From positions 66,881,959 through 66,945,958 of the forward strand of contig CM046853.1 of NCBI GenBank assembly GCA_025617745.1: a DNA stretch of 64,000 bases. Direction: 5' to 3'. The position numbers and the translations under genes were made by a program. The DNA is from Heliocidaris erythrogramma. Lineage: Eukaryota > Echinodermata > Echinoidea > Camarodonta > Echinometridae. Of the stretch, positions 1-42,740 are shown piece after piece; the stretch's first letter is position 1, and every line of letters starts with the position of its first letter. A model generated the notes under the pieces. The model did not search any database and had not been told where the DNA came from. It was given only the letters and a program-made list of their open reading frames with translations.

Positions 1-275
1 ATGATTATCATGATCATCGTCAACATTATCATCATCACTGTCATGATGATATAATGATCATTATCATCAACATCATTATCATCATCACTGTCACGATGAT
101 ATTCATGATGATGATGATTATCATCCACATCATTATCATGACTGTCATGATATAATCATCATCATGATGATTATCATCAACATCATTATCATTACTGTCA
201 TGATGATATTCATGATGATGATGATGATTATCATCAACATCATTATCATCATCATTGTCATGATATCCACGAATC
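1..275. repeat. Imperfect ATC/ATG trinucleotide minisatellite
   Basis: Repeats of CATCATTATCATCATCACTG and its inversions give a roughly 60-bp higher-order unit. It lies in the 5' intron of DENND6. The minus-strand ORF of H/D/N residues here is a translation of the repeat. Confidence 0.85.
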
Positions 276-980
276 ATCCAAAATTCATGTTCACACACTT
301 TATGCCCCATTGAACGAAAGGGGGCGCTATTTCACTAAAATATGTAGTAGCTACAGCCTACGAATTGAAAATGCTAGGAAAAGGCTGAAATCATAAAAAT
401 CTTGATTAGATTCATTATAATGAATGTCATCGTGATATCAACGTCATCTTTCACATTATCATTTTGTCATTCGTCTTCGCCAAAAATATCAAGATCAAGA
501 CAGATCACCTAATTCGTCTTCAGTGACGAATTCAATGTCTAGTTTCTTTTCATTCTTAATTACATGTACATGTATATCTAAATGCATGGCAGTTTTATTA
601 CGGAGAATGAATGTGAGACAAATTATTGACAACGGTTCATGATTATAAACAACGTGTCATTGTCTGTACGATCGCTAATGAAAGTGAGCCCTCTCCGGTT
701 GAATCCTCTTTGGTTTTGTAAGTCAAGTCTAGATGAGAAACTAAGAATCATTTTTATGTGGCCTCAAATGTATCTTGTGTTTGGATACACATTACAAAGT
801 TATCTGAGATAACTTTGTACATGTACATGTGTACATGTACCTTGTACACATGCACTAGGATCTAGTTTAATACCTTAGTCACACTGCCAAACCAACCATT
901 TCTTTATCGTTCATGGTAATGTAATGTTTTGTTTGGTTTGATGTTGGTCTCGTTTGGTGTGACTGAGGAAGAAACTGACC

Positions 981-1190
981 AGTTCCATGACATTTGCTCC
1001 TGTGACAATTGCTCTGGTCTAACTTTGCCATGTTAATCCTAAACCTTAACCTAACCATTACCCCAATTCTAACCCTAATCCTGATCTTCACATTGTCCTG
1101 AATAAAAAAAAAAAAAAAATCATAACCTTGACGTTAACGTTTGACCTTTCGAGATATGGACGATGGAGCAAATGTCGCAGGAGCAAATGT
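981..1190 (+). repeat. MITE-like repeat, copy 1 (TIR ACATTTGCTC, TAACCC-like core)
   Basis: Begins GACATTTGCTCCTGTGACAA, runs through degenerate CTAACC units and ends GAGCAAATGT. The ends are inverted repeats. The same unit recurs at 14941-15141 and, inverted, near 17140-17485. Confidence 0.75.
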
Positions 1191-1252
1191 TTGTCACCAA
1201 ACTGACCTGTACCTTGATGATAGTGATCATCTCCTTATTTCTTTCATTACAG

Positions 1253-30570
<29,318 letters not shown>

Positions 30571-30873
30571 TAGTGGATACTTCAAAGACATTTACCAGAA
30601 ATAAGGTGATTTATATTAAGCTTGAAGAAGGAACTGTATCTTTGTGTGGGAGACTTAGTCAAGCAGATTGAAGGTCACAGAAATGACCTCACCAAAGTAC
30701 CTGAGAACTGATAAATTGGCCCTACAGTGTCACAGGGAGCAGATAGGGGGTGCATCAAAGATATGATTTAAAAACACGAGGATATACCGGCATGTGAAGC
30801 ATAAAGGACAGAACATCTTGGTATTACCACAGATGGTTGTGTTTTACATGTATGACATCATTATCAACTGACC

Positions 30874-31012
30874 TGGGGGTGTTTCATCAAGTGTCTTGTC
30901 AGTGATTTTTACTGACAAATTTGCTCTCAGCCAATCAGACGCGAGGATTTAAGTAGCTTATAACAGTTATTGCAACTTGTCATTGATAACAAGTTTTATG
31001 AAACAGGCCCCT
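30874..31012 (+). mobile_element. CCAAT-MITE family, copy D
   Basis: GGGGGTGTTTCATCAAGTGT to TTTTATGAAACAGGCCCC. It lies in the DENND6 3' UTR or just after it. Confidence 0.8.
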
Positions 31013-32870
31013 GGTGACGTGCAGGCTATCCTACAGAGTGACAGGTACCGAGTAAGGGAATGCATCAACGCATTTACTCAAATCCTGAAGATTCTATATG
31101 AAGCTTGGAGGAGAACATGTTATGTCATCATCATAATGACAACAAATTTACTCAATCTTGTTGAAAAGTACAAAGAGTGAAAAACTTGCACACTTATATG
31201 TGACTACCAATGCACATAAGGCATCAAAATTTTTGTCCAAAGTTTTATATACTATTTCAAGTAAAATTTGGAAATATGAGGGCATTTTTGCGCAATCCTT
31301 TTCTTGTGACAATGCTACTTTGACACTTTTCCAAACAGGAATAAAAAGAGTGAGAAAACTCTCATTTCTTTCCTTCTGTACCGGAACTCAACGTTCTCCC
31401 TAAGATATTCATATATCATCACTTGTACTCTGTAGATGTGATCAATAGATTGATGTCAGAGAAGTTTGATTGAAACCGTAAAAATAACCACAGGGTGTAC
31501 ATTGCAATTTTTACGATGTGAGAATGTTAACTAGCCTCATGAATCTGGTTGTAAAGAATTGGATATTTATCTTGACACACATATCAGTTAATCACGATAA
31601 ATTGTAAGGAGACGTGCAAGAGCACTAACTTCCATGATTTCAATGTTAATACAGTGCCCTTTTATCCCTCAAATATTCAATGCCCCCCTTCCCCTCCAAA
31701 AGTATAATCACTGAAGTTATGTTCCATGTAGCCTACCATGAAAGCATCACATCTGTGCATGTGGATTGGAAGGTGGATATGGTATCTCTATAACTTGCAA
31801 TGTAGCACAATTTTAAAAACCTGTTTTTTGCAGAGGCACTGCAGACATTGTATACACCCTTTTAGTGTTTAAAACTTTTTGAACAATGAAAATCACTCTC
31901 ATCTACCCTAAACATATTCATGCATATACTTGCATAATCAATCTTGAATTTGTATTTCACAATTGTTTGAAAAGTTCCTGATTATATAATTACTGTTTCG
32001 ATCACTTTGTCCCTTTAAATGTTCTTATGAATCAGAGAAAGATTTGTTATTCTCTTCTGATATGATTGTGTTAACATGGCATGTCAATGTTGTATATTCC
32101 CATTTGTGATCACTTTCTTTGTCATTGGCATATGTCACAAAATTCCACTATTTGTGTGGGGAAAAATATACACAACATACATAAACATAAACTAGATGTA
32201 ACTGAGTGCTACATTAATTCTCTACGATAAATATAAACTTGTCTATATGGAGAATAAAGATGTGATATGCACATGGTACGTTTGTTGTGAATTCTGGCTT
32301 CATATTTCAGGGTTTTTAAGAGCTGTGAAGAATGTGCTGGTAGTACGTACAACATTGTTCTGCCATTCTAGCCATATTGTTGATGTATTACAACACAAGT
32401 CTCAAGTAGCATTGTTGCATTATCTGTTTTGTAAATATACATCAACTTTTTGGAAGGACCATTATATACGGGTAGTAATGTAACATGTTTCAACTTCATA
32501 GCAGAATTACAGCATAAAGTCTGAAAGTTATATCTTTTTATATATCAAGTATAGCAGTATCCAGATTCTTGTATGTAGGGTTATTAGAAGTTAATAAAAA
32601 TGTATATTTCGGAAAACAAAAATGAATAGTGTGAAGGTCATAAGAATTATGCACATTTTGAAGTTATGAATTTCATAGAAATTAGAAATGCTTTTTTTAT
32701 CATTGTAAATCATTGTACAATTACCTGTGCCTAGTAGTAAGGGAGAAGGCAAACTGAATCACATAGTTTTCTCTATTCTATTAGACTATTGGAATGGTTT
32801 GGGATGTCTTGGTGTAACCACTTCATTGGAATTTCACCCTGCTCTCTATGAGCAATGCAGTGGGTTTCTA
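31013..32870 (+). other. DENND6 3' flank, nothing recognised
   Basis: AT-rich sequence with scattered AATAAA (for example near 32250). It may contain the 3' UTR end. No conserved coding blocks seen. Confidence 0.4.
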
Positions 32871-33368
32871 ACATTTTTAGGGTATGGACCTGCATGTCGC
32901 ATCCTATTTTTAGGACAGGGTGGTTTACATATATGTTTCTTAAGCACACTTCATGGAACAGGAGAGGGCACATTTTTAGGGTATGGACCTGCATGTAGCA
33001 TCCTATTTTTAGGACAGGGTGGTTTTACATATATGTTTCTTAAGCACACTTCATGGAACAGGAGAGGGCACATTTTTAGGGTATGGACCTGCATGTAGCA
33101 TCCTATTTTTAGGACAGGGTGGTTTTACATATATGTTTCTTAAGCACACTTCATGGAACAGGAGAGGGCACATTTTTAGGGTATGGACCTGCATGTAGCA
33201 TCCTATTTTTAGGACAGGGTGGTTTTACATATATGTTTCTTAAGCACACTTCATGGAACAGGAGAGGGCACATTTTTAGGGTATGGACCTGCATGTAGCA
33301 TCCTATTTTTAGGACAGGGTGGTTTTACATATGTTTCTTATGCACACTTCATGGAACAGGAGAGGGGC
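32870..33368 (+). repeat. 100-bp minisatellite, about 5 copies
   Basis: The unit includes TTTTTAGGGTATGGACCTGC and TCATGGAACAGGAGAGGGCA. Copies of GGAGAGGGCA start at 32961, 33061, 33161 and 33261, exactly 100 bp apart, nearly identical. A 100-bp period shifts the frame each copy, so the ORFs are not real. Confidence 0.95.
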
Positions 33369-35565
33369 ACATTAAAACACCATCCAGAGTTCAGTCATCT
33401 GCTGTTTCCAACGACACTTAAATGCACTTTCCTCATGGAACATTTTTATTTACAGTTGGATATAAATAAAAATAAACACATGTATATGCCTTTGTTCTTC
33501 TACTTGATGTATGTTGTGTGTTATGCGTGCTTTGTTTGTGGTGACTATCCATGAATTGATTACCTATTTACTGTGGAGACCGTCCCACCCTCTGATATTC
33601 AATGTTGTTCTTGCCAAATTTAATCGTTGATAATGTCGTTCAAGTGAACATTGGACATGAAATGGATTTCCTGCCATTTCACAAATATTTCACTATTGGA
33701 TTATAGGCTCTTGATAATATCAGCAGAACAAAAAGTTGAAATTCATGTTGGAAATTATAATTTTTAGGCCACAAGACAGTTCAGGAAGGCATGTTAGAAG
33801 TGTCCTCTGTATTTCTATATTGAAGTTATTCAGGATAGAAGGCATTTCTTTCACTGATATCCTAGCAGGAAACCTTAGTTTAACTTCAAACAGTATTTCT
33901 GTAAACTTTGTTTAATACTTCTACGTAGCTGATGTCATCCTGTGCCTTTAGTCTTGATGGAATCGCACAAACAAATAGTTTGTCTTTAGTGGGAACATAT
34001 TGCTAATGTTTTGACAGTATGGGAAACATTGGTGGTTGTCTGTTTAACCAAATTTTGTCTCTTAAAACGCTTGTTCTGCAAAGCTGATGACTAGTGTATC
34101 AGAAGGTCAAAGTGAGGACTTCAGTATCATCTTATCATCTTGTGGACTTTTGGTCCAGTCAGAAGGTTGTCAGAAGGTCTTCAAGGACAAGGCTGATTCT
34201 CTCAGTATTGAACAACCTTTGACCTCATGGACCTTGAGCCAACTGGGAAGTTCCAAAGTCACTGTCGACTCATCAGTTATTTGGAATATTTGTTTGCTCA
34301 TTTTTGTTGTTGTAATTTCTTACTGCTCTTGCAACAATTTGTTGTGCTCTATGTTTCACATCAGTATTTTATTTCTGTTGAGACCAGTCCTTTGGATTCA
34401 GGCAGCATAGATACTACTTTATGCGTTCTTTTGTTCAAATTTATGATCATATGATGTCTGCCTAAGATTTCAATTGTGATGGGCAACACTTATCAATGTT
34501 TTCTACATGTTAGTTGATGTCTTGCACGCACAGCCAAGTTCAAATTCAGAATGTGCTTTGGCAGCATTGAATTGTTAACGATATTGGGAGAAGTCTTACA
34601 AGATTTGTAATAATCAGAGTACACTACCTTTAACCAAGAATTCTTCTAAATTCTAGTTTCGTAAGGAACAGTGTTCCAGATGACCTTCACACAGTTTTGA
34701 AAGTTACATGTAAATGATTTGAGAATGAAAGACCGGTTTTGCTTAACTGTATGTACATAATTGGACATGTTTAATGTGATTCTAGGGCCTTATATGTTGA
34801 GAATGAAAAATGTCAGATTTAAGTGATCAAGAATCCTACTTGACATATACAGACAATTTGCCTACTGGCCTTATAATGTAACAGTAATATGAAATAGATT
34901 AAGAATGTTGGGATGCCAGAAACAACTTCAGATATCACATTAGGCTTGACAAAGTCCAGTTTGATATGGCTAACCAACCTCTGTATATTTTATATGACAT
35001 TTATGTTATTATTGGAGGATGCTTTTTTCGGGGGGGGGGGGTGGAGTAATGTACTTTGAGTTTGATTTATTGTGCTTCTGTATTCTTTTTATGCTTTTAT
35101 TGTTTGTCTGCTGTTACACAGTATTGAATTTTATTTTGCTTCAGTAGATTTTCCTTTTTCTTGAACAGAAAGTGCAGGCATTTTCTGTACTTCTGTATGG
35201 CTGTAGTTGTCAGTGTCATAGTTTTAACACAGATATATATATTTTTTCTTTAATCATACATATGTTTCTTGCATAAGGTAAGAAAGTGAACTTGTCCTTG
35301 TACATGTGTAATGATAATGTATTTTCATGTTGTACCGAGTCAGTTCCAGCTATTCATGGTGAGAGAACATTCTGGAAAATCATTTCTATTTTATACGAGG
35401 TATAGGTTTGAAATTTTAAAAACATTTCGGTCCCATTTTATACACTTGCAAGATGAAGTTATGAAAGTATGTTTAGGGTATTTATTTACTGGATATTGTT
35501 CTGTAACACATCTTGCAACTGTAGTGCAAATGTGTTGGATACGTTATGTGGCATCTTCTTTCTCT
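33369..35565. other. Intergenic, nothing recognised
   Basis: Only short non-conserved ORFs and a G run near 35031-35042. Confidence 0.4.
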
Positions 35566-35700
35566 TGTACTGTGGCATAGTGGTTCATTTACTTGGCTCT
35601 CAATCCAAAGTTTGAGGGTTCAAATCCCGGCCTGGTGCATAATGTAGACGGGACATTTTATCTTCAATCGTCTCACTCAACCCAGGCTTTAAATGGATAT
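35566..35700 (+). mobile_element. tRNA-derived SINE, second family
   Basis: GTGGCATAGTGGTTCATTTA carries an A-box-like element and GGGTTCAAATCCCGG is a B-box. A tail ending CAACCCAGGCTTTAAATGG follows. Confidence 0.65.
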
Positions 35701-37420
35701 TGACAGGATTTTTATACATGTATCTAAATGCATTGTTTGCGAGGACAGCTGCCGAAGCTCAAAAGCAAAAGTAATAATTTGCAAAGGTTTTTGGAAACGC
35801 ACAGAGACGCCATGTCATTATGTGATGTGGGATATCCAAAAAACAAAATATTATCTAGTGTATCTTATTGTCCTGTCTTACATTATTTAAGATAGATAAC
35901 TAAAATTGTGTGCAAATTCCAAATTACTAGAGTGATTTTGTACTTTTGCATAATAGATATACATGTAATATAGTTGCATAATAAAGTAAATGATACCCTT
36001 GCTAAAATGTTGTATTATCAGAAAGAGGATTTTAACCCGCTGGAATCCTAACCCTACCGTACCACAGAGTATTTCGCGTTTTGAGTAAAATCTTTGCTGA
36101 TCTTTTTCCTTATTTTTAACGTAAATGTGTCTAATTTTTATTCAGTTATGCTCATTTCAGACTATGAATTTGACACTTGCAATCTTTTTTGCACAAATGA
36201 TGTACTTAATGCTAAAAGCATAATGCAAAATGATATGTGTGAATTCATTTGTGACAAGCCATTTTATGTGTATTATCATGATTGTAATTAAAAGACTGTT
36301 TAAATTGTACATATTTATGCGCATCGCGTAATTGAGGATCGTTTCATGTCTTAGGCATGCATTCATTAATGGATCAGTGTCCCAGGGAAAGTGAGACTTT
36401 TGAAAATGAGTTGAAGCCTGAAAAAGAACTTTTGGGAAAAGAGTGGGTTTGTAGTAATTGATAAATTATCCGTTATCCGTAAGGTCAGTGGGTGATTTCT
36501 CCCCCGCATTATCATAGTAAAATTCTGAGAGAGAGAGAAAAAAATAGCAACAACAGCTAAAAACAGACATAGCAGCTAATGGTACAATTGAGTCTTTTCT
36601 TACGGTCTAACAAAATTCAGTGTCCGTTCTGATAGTCCGTTGTCAGTTGGCCAAAAAAGTGGGTTAGAATGCAATTTTATGATGATTTTCGTAAACATAT
36701 ATTTTTTAAAAGGTCATGTTATGAATAAAACCATAAGCATTGCTTCCAAATTTTAAAATGGGTTTAAAGTTACTTTTCAGGCACGTTTTTAAAGCGGATT
36801 TGGGGCGTTTTTATGATTTTTGAATTATTTCTAAATATTATTCTTTACTGCATAATGAATGTAAATTCCTAACCTATGTCTAGGTATAACATTGCAGATG
36901 ATTTTCGAGAAGAAATTATGCTTAAAAAATATATATAATTAATGCAAATTATGTAGGTTTTGTTAATTCCATATTTCAAACCCCCTCTACGATGATTACA
37001 ATCATGGTAGTCAGCTCGTAGTAGCATTTTCGACAGGTATCAAGTTCAATAGAAGGGGTAAAGGAAATTATTGAGCCAATGGCACCGGAAGGTCGGAAAG
37101 GGGGCAAATGCCCCATTACCTATATCTCAAGACTCAAGTAGTGGGGCGAGATCGATGTTCGCCCTCCATGGACCCCTTATAAAGGGCCCCTGCCATCAAA
37201 ATGCAAGTTGATACCTATTGGTGTGCAGTCCTACATACATTTCATATTTTGATATTTAAACTTCTAAATATGTTTCACAGATTTTAAAATATGTTTTGAA
37301 ATAGTTTTCTACAACCTGCCAAGCCCCACCCACTTAAAAAAAATCCTCCAGACCACTTACCCCCCCCCCAATCGTAAAGTAAATTACAGCAAATCAGCAA
37401 TTATTTGAATAATTTTTAAC
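35701..37420. other. Intergenic, nothing recognised
   Basis: AT-rich, with short ORFs only. Confidence 0.35.
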
Positions 37421-37427
37421 ATAAGTT

Positions 37428-39171
37428 ATGTTCACACGTAGTACATAGCACTGATGCTATGTTAGCATCGATGCTATGTAAGTTTCAAAAATATTTCCAG
37501 TACGTTCAGACAGGCCGTGATCGACTTGCTTCTATCACCCACTCGTGACTATTCATCGCTCACCCGCTGCCAAAACAATAATTACTGCGCCACACAGAGT
37601 GACCCGAGTATAATTGGTATGCATGGTCAAACGCGCGGAAGTTTGTGTACAGGGGTCATATGATGCGAAGCTTTTGTTTTGAATAATATTTTATTTGTCT
37701 TCATAAATCAACATAACAACACAATAATTCATTTGTAATATCGACAATACAATCAAGTAGCAAATACATGTGTTATAATACTTAATTTTAAATAAACCTT
37801 GTACATGTCAAAATTGACAATCCAATCTTATGCCAAAATAAAACACATGCATGCACACTATATTCTCTGGTAAGCACATGTCAATCAATATCTAAAGACC
37901 ACATCATACTTTAGTTAAGGTCTAATTCTGAGAGAGCAGATTCTCAGCTTTAAAATGATATATAACTCATTGGATGTTCATAACTCAATGTACAAAGAGA
38001 AGAATGCACAATCCCTCATAATGTTACTTCTTAATAAGGGTTTAAAGTTTGCAGTCTATTGAAGCACTCTGACTTGCAAAGTGTTGTGCTAAGGTGACAA
38101 ATGGAGGATTAGAACTCAATGAAAATTTCTATGAAGGGATTATCAGATTGTCCTAAAACTTGGCATATACTACATAGACATATCATGTTTATCATAGTGC
38201 ACACAAGGCCGTACGCAGGGGGGGGGGGGGGGGCAGGGGGGCAGTTGCCCCCCAGAAATTTCAAAATCATACTTTTTTTAAATAGGGTTTTAGACTTTTA
38301 AATGATCCAATAATAAAAAGTTATCATCTTGCCCCCCCAGGAAAAAATTTCTGCGTACGGCCTTGAGTGCACAAGTATCAATGCAAGAACTTACTCCGGG
38401 AGATTTATGGGAGATTAAAATGAGACAAGTATTCAGGGTCGTGAAAAAGAAAAGTAATACAACAAAATCCAGAGAAGACACACATAAGTCTGATAAAAAG
38501 CTGTCAAAAATACCACTTCTAGATTGTTTGGTGCCTCCACATTTTAGATTACTTAGAAAAAAGTATACTCTTTCAGGAAATACCCAAAACTAAAATTTGA
38601 CCATCCATGCCAACCAAAACGCATTGATTGAGCTCTAACTGAAAATCACACAGTGCGACTTTTGGGTGGTTTTGTGGTGCCTGGTCATATTATATAAAAA
38701 AGAAAAAGAGAGAAAGAAGGAACCCCCCAAAAAAACAAACAATACCACACAGTATACACATTAGCCTACTTACCCCTATATACATCATATTACATTACAG
38801 TACCAGATGAAAATGATAATAGAAAAAGTAGGGAAGAGGGTACATCACATGAATACATACATTGCATTATATTATAGCACCACATGAAACAGACAGAATT
38901 ACAATAGCAGCGAGTGAAGATAGCAGCGATTGCGCTCACATTACAAATAGTCACAAGCGCGGTGGGTGGTCTACCGCAAAGCGTCGATGCTTTGTCGCTG
39001 GATCCTGAGATTTACTCCTGCTAAACTCACTGCAAGAATAGTTTGGAAACTCGCTTCTATCTCGTGACTATCTGCGTTCAGACAGCGTTTGGTCTCGACA
39101 CTATCTGGTCTTCACCAAAATAGCATCGACACCTCGATAGCATCGATGCTATCGCTCTACGTGTGAACATA
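37428..39171. mobile_element. About 1.7-kb TIR element (ATGTTCACACGTAG ends)
   Basis: The left end ATGTTCACACGTAG with GCATCGATGCTAT is mirrored at 39120-39171. No transposase was recognised. A later hairpin MITE is nested inside. Confidence 0.65.
38204..38365. mobile_element. 162-bp hairpin MITE with G-run (hAT-like)
   Basis: Ends CAAGGCCGTACGCAG and CTGCGTACGGCCTTG. G-rich and C-rich blocks lie inside. The 8-bp duplication AGTGCACA lies at 38196-38203 and 38366-38373. Sibling of 2707 and 51276. Confidence 0.85.
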
Positions 39172-39305
39172 CCTATTATAACATGATTAGTGCTGTCTTC
39201 GAGTACAATTTTTTTGTCGACATATCCGGTCAATTCTTTAGTTGACTGTCTACAACTGTCGACAAAAAGAAAATGGTAGATAAACTAATGTCATCACTAG
39301 GTTAA

Positions 39306-39690
39306 TTAACATAACAATATTAATTTGTCCGATTTCATTTTATTACGAACAAAATGAGAACGGATAAAATAATTTTCGTTACAAAATGTTTTTGGACATG
39401 TTAATTTTGTAACAGAATGGTTTTTGTAACAAAATGAAAATTTTGTCATATTAATTTTGTAACAGAATGATGTTCGTAACAAAATGAAATTGGACAAAAT
39501 AACTCTGTAATGTTAATTTTGTAACAGAATATTCTTTTGTTTACAAAATTACCTTTTCAAATACATTTTGTTACAAACTGAATTGCTTTTAAAATAATTT
39601 TGTAACAAAAACTAGGTTTGAGAGATTTTTGTCACAAATGTGGCAAGTTTGTACAGTCGGTAAACACTTGGTGCCCCATAGTAATAGGGG
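39306..39690. mobile_element. Single arm of the foldback element family
   Basis: AT-rich repeats of TTTTGTAACAGAATG and TTTTGTTACAAAATG end in CACTTGGTGCCCCATA, the same terminus as the 2.7-kb foldback element. No matching opposite arm was found nearby. Confidence 0.75.
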
Positions 39691-39691
39691 T

Positions 39692-40492
39692 GAAGTGGGA
39701 CAGTCGGGGAGAAATAGGACAAAAGTCTTGAAAATGCTAAAATCATCCTTTTTTCTGGCAGTTGTCTAAAATAAGTGCTGGCAATGTTAAAGGTAATATA
39801 GCACTTAAAAAAAACTTGCTTGAAAGTCACTTGTAAAGTTAACTTAAAGATTCATGCCCATTAAAAAAAATATTGGATGAAATGAAGAGCGTTTTGTGAA
39901 TTTTAATTTTAAATTTTATATTTCGACGGTTTGGGGCAAAAATAAACAGTCTGAAATAGTATGAATGAACTGTAAAAAGGAATGGACCGATATGAATTTT
40001 AAAGGTTTTTATGTAGACACAAATATATTTTTATGTAATATGTCTATAGATTATGACTGATAAAAGCTCATTTTCCTTACATACACAAAAAGTAACCGGG
40101 GTGAATTGGGACAAGATGTCCCAAATCACCCCGATAGTAAAAAAAAACAACAAATGCCTGCAAAATATTAGTGTTGGTATTTATCGCTAAAAAATAATAT
40201 TGCAAATTATAGGGTCATATAAGACTTATATGCTGTATGCGGGGTGTTCACTATAGCCAGGTGGTATACACTTATAAAATATTTGACAATGAATGATGAA
40301 AAATAGAAAAAAAGTGGTCAAAAAAGAAGTGAAAATTAAACCTACAAGCAAAATCGGAGTATAGCTGTGGATGCATTTATGAATATTGATAGTTAAGACC
40401 TTTCGTAGGATTCAAACTAATTTATAAAAGGTTATATTTTGAGTTAGGGGTGGTGTCCCAGTTCTCCCGCGTCACAGCTTACCCCGCTTTTC
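39692..40492. mobile_element. About 0.8-kb TIR element (GGGGTGAAGTGGGACAG)
   Basis: The left end GGGGTGAAGTGGGACAGTCG resembles the inverse of GTGTCCCAGTTCTCCCGCGT at the right. A central palindrome with GGGACAAGATGTCCC lies at about 40098-40135. Confidence 0.55.
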
Positions 40493-40499
40493 CCTGTAA

Positions 40500-42000
40500 T
40501 TATTATTAGACGAGGGAGCGGAACGACAGAACGAAAAAAATGCATGTGATGTTGAAATTTTTTTGATTAAAGAATACTCTTAAACACAAAGGTGAATGAA
40601 TTGCTGTCTACTTCAAACTTATCAGTTTACAGAAGATATTTTTAGAGTTTCTACTGTGTTATTATGAGAACGAATCGATCGAGGGATAAAATGATCTCTT
40701 TAGTATTGAAATACATGTATTGCCATCCAGAGTACTTTGTACACAATACATATACTGTACTCGAAAACTTATGCATCGCGTTGTAGTGATAAATCTTTTT
40801 CTTTGTCGTGTGGAAGGGTGGGGGCGATTTTTTTTGTATCACTCCTCTCTCTCCATATCTCTAATTTTTCTGCTTTCCCTGTATTTTACCATATAGTTCA
40901 TTACATGAATTCCTTTTTTTATGAGAATTATGTGTTTGATAAAAAGTCATTATTAAATAAACATAAGTAAATTCATAACAGTCATTTGGTCACTGGGTAA
41001 TATAAATTGATTGTAAATGACTACAAAACACTAGTTATTTATAATCCAAGCCTTCTATTCTTTAAAATTCTCAATTTTCACCGATATAAAAATCACGAAT
41101 GTATGTATATACTCGTAGTTACATCAATATGTATATATGCAAGAAGCCTATGTTGGAAGATCTCTCATCACAGTATAATTTTACAACTTATTTTGAAAAT
41201 ATACGGGTAAGCTCAAACGCATGCTGAACATAGGACCCTTATGTAAACGAGAACATCAAATTTCCTTGTTTTCCAAGTGATCGTATTACGCTGATAGCCT
41301 TATGTTGATGAGGCTATCAACGTATCAACATGTAGATCTCTTTTGATGCTTATTTATGTTCATTATTCCATTGTAAATATCAACGTATGGCACACACACA
41401 CACACAAAATATATATACTATTCTAAATGTTTCTTCTTTAAGGGATGAAATATTTTAAGCAACAAGCAGAAATAAACTGTACGTATAACATGTTTCATCC
41501 TGTTTATAGTACTTCACAGCAACTTTATTTTCAAAACCTATACATGACTTTACATGCAAGTGTCACAGTTATAATAATTGCGACGTGAAAATAATGAGGA
41601 AATAGAGCGGTTATGCTACCTCGATATTAATAAACACGACTGTGAAAACAATTAATATACAAGTACATTATAACAAAAGATTTCATCATCATAATAAGAA
41701 GAATATATATACACTAAGGAGTCGATTTTCAGCTTAATTTGCAAAATACATGCATAAATTAATAAATACATTGATCATTTTATTTTACAACATTATGTTA
41801 TATTTTACTTTACATAATCTTCTTTTACATATAAAAGATCGCCAGCTTGAAATTGAAATAGAAACAACGAGGGAACATTAAAAAAAGGGACACACATGCG
41901 CTTCGTTGATTACAATTCTTGATCACAGAGGTTTTTGATGTACATTATAAGACCAAATTTCTACAAATATCGAAAGACGAGACCACTGTAAAGACTCAGG
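40500..42000. other. Intergenic, nothing recognised except a short (CA)n
   Basis: A short CA microsatellite at about 41392-41406. No supported genes. Confidence 0.4.
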
Positions 42001-42014
42001 CAGGGATATCAACT

Positions 42015-42740
42015 GTGCACAGGGGCAGATCCAGAATTGTCAGAACAGGAGGAGGGGCATCAAAATACCCCAAGCTTTTCCCCCAGGGTGGTCACTCACC
42101 ACATTATGTGCTACCCACGCTCGTCCACAAAAAACGTCGAAAAGGGTCTGTTTTCAGGCTTAAGGGCGTCGTCGACGTCTTCCTTAAAAAAGGGGTGTTT
42201 TTCAACTTCAATCGCCGTTTTGAGTACCATTTCACAAATTTCAAATTCGACATTTAGGGTACAAAATTGTTTGTAATAATCAGTAGATTCTGCTTTGTAT
42301 CTGTTTCTACGAAGGTTAATTCTAATTTTACTTCCTACTTATTTGAGTAAACAATAATCAAAGAAATCATAGTCTTTCTGTGACATAAGAAATGTGAGTA
42401 AATCATGTTTATCTGTTCAAACTGTAGAAGTCTTATTTTGTTGCTTGCCTGTTTAATTGGTGTTATTTATTTCAAACGCCATTAAGGGTATTGTACTTGG
42501 TACCTTGATAATTTATACGCCACTTAGGGTATTTTTGGATGGAGTGATGAGCATGTTGACGCCATTTAGGGTATGTTTTTCTGATGTGACGCCGTAAAGA
42601 GGTGCAAATTAGACCTCGCGCGATACGCCATTAAGGGTCCAATTTTGAAGTGTGTAGACGCGCGTGGGTAGCACGTAATGTGGGGAATGACCCCCCCCCC
42701 CCCCCCCGGGGGGGGGGGGGGCTTTTCCCCCAGGAATATA
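42015..42740. repeat. Foldback repeat with CCACATTATGTGCTACCCAC arms
   Basis: CACATTATGTGCTACCCACG at about 42100 is mirrored by CGTGGGTAGCACGTAATGTG at about 42664. CAGGGGCAGATCCAG at the left resembles hAT-type termini. ORFs here are repeat-derived. Confidence 0.6.

Noticed and set aside
41..310. 89-residue His/Asp-rich ORF on the minus strand
   Set aside because: It is a translation of the ATC/ATG trinucleotide repeat.
981..1100. Telomere-like TAACCC array
   Set aside because: Units are irregular, interstitial and part of a dispersed element.
1..1252. Search for the missing DENND6 N-terminal exon
   Set aside because: No block resembling the expected upstream segment is visible in any frame, so it probably lies outside the window.
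32727..33554. ORFs of 111-123 residues with a repeated peptide
   Set aside because: They come from the 100-bp minisatellite, which changes frame each unit.
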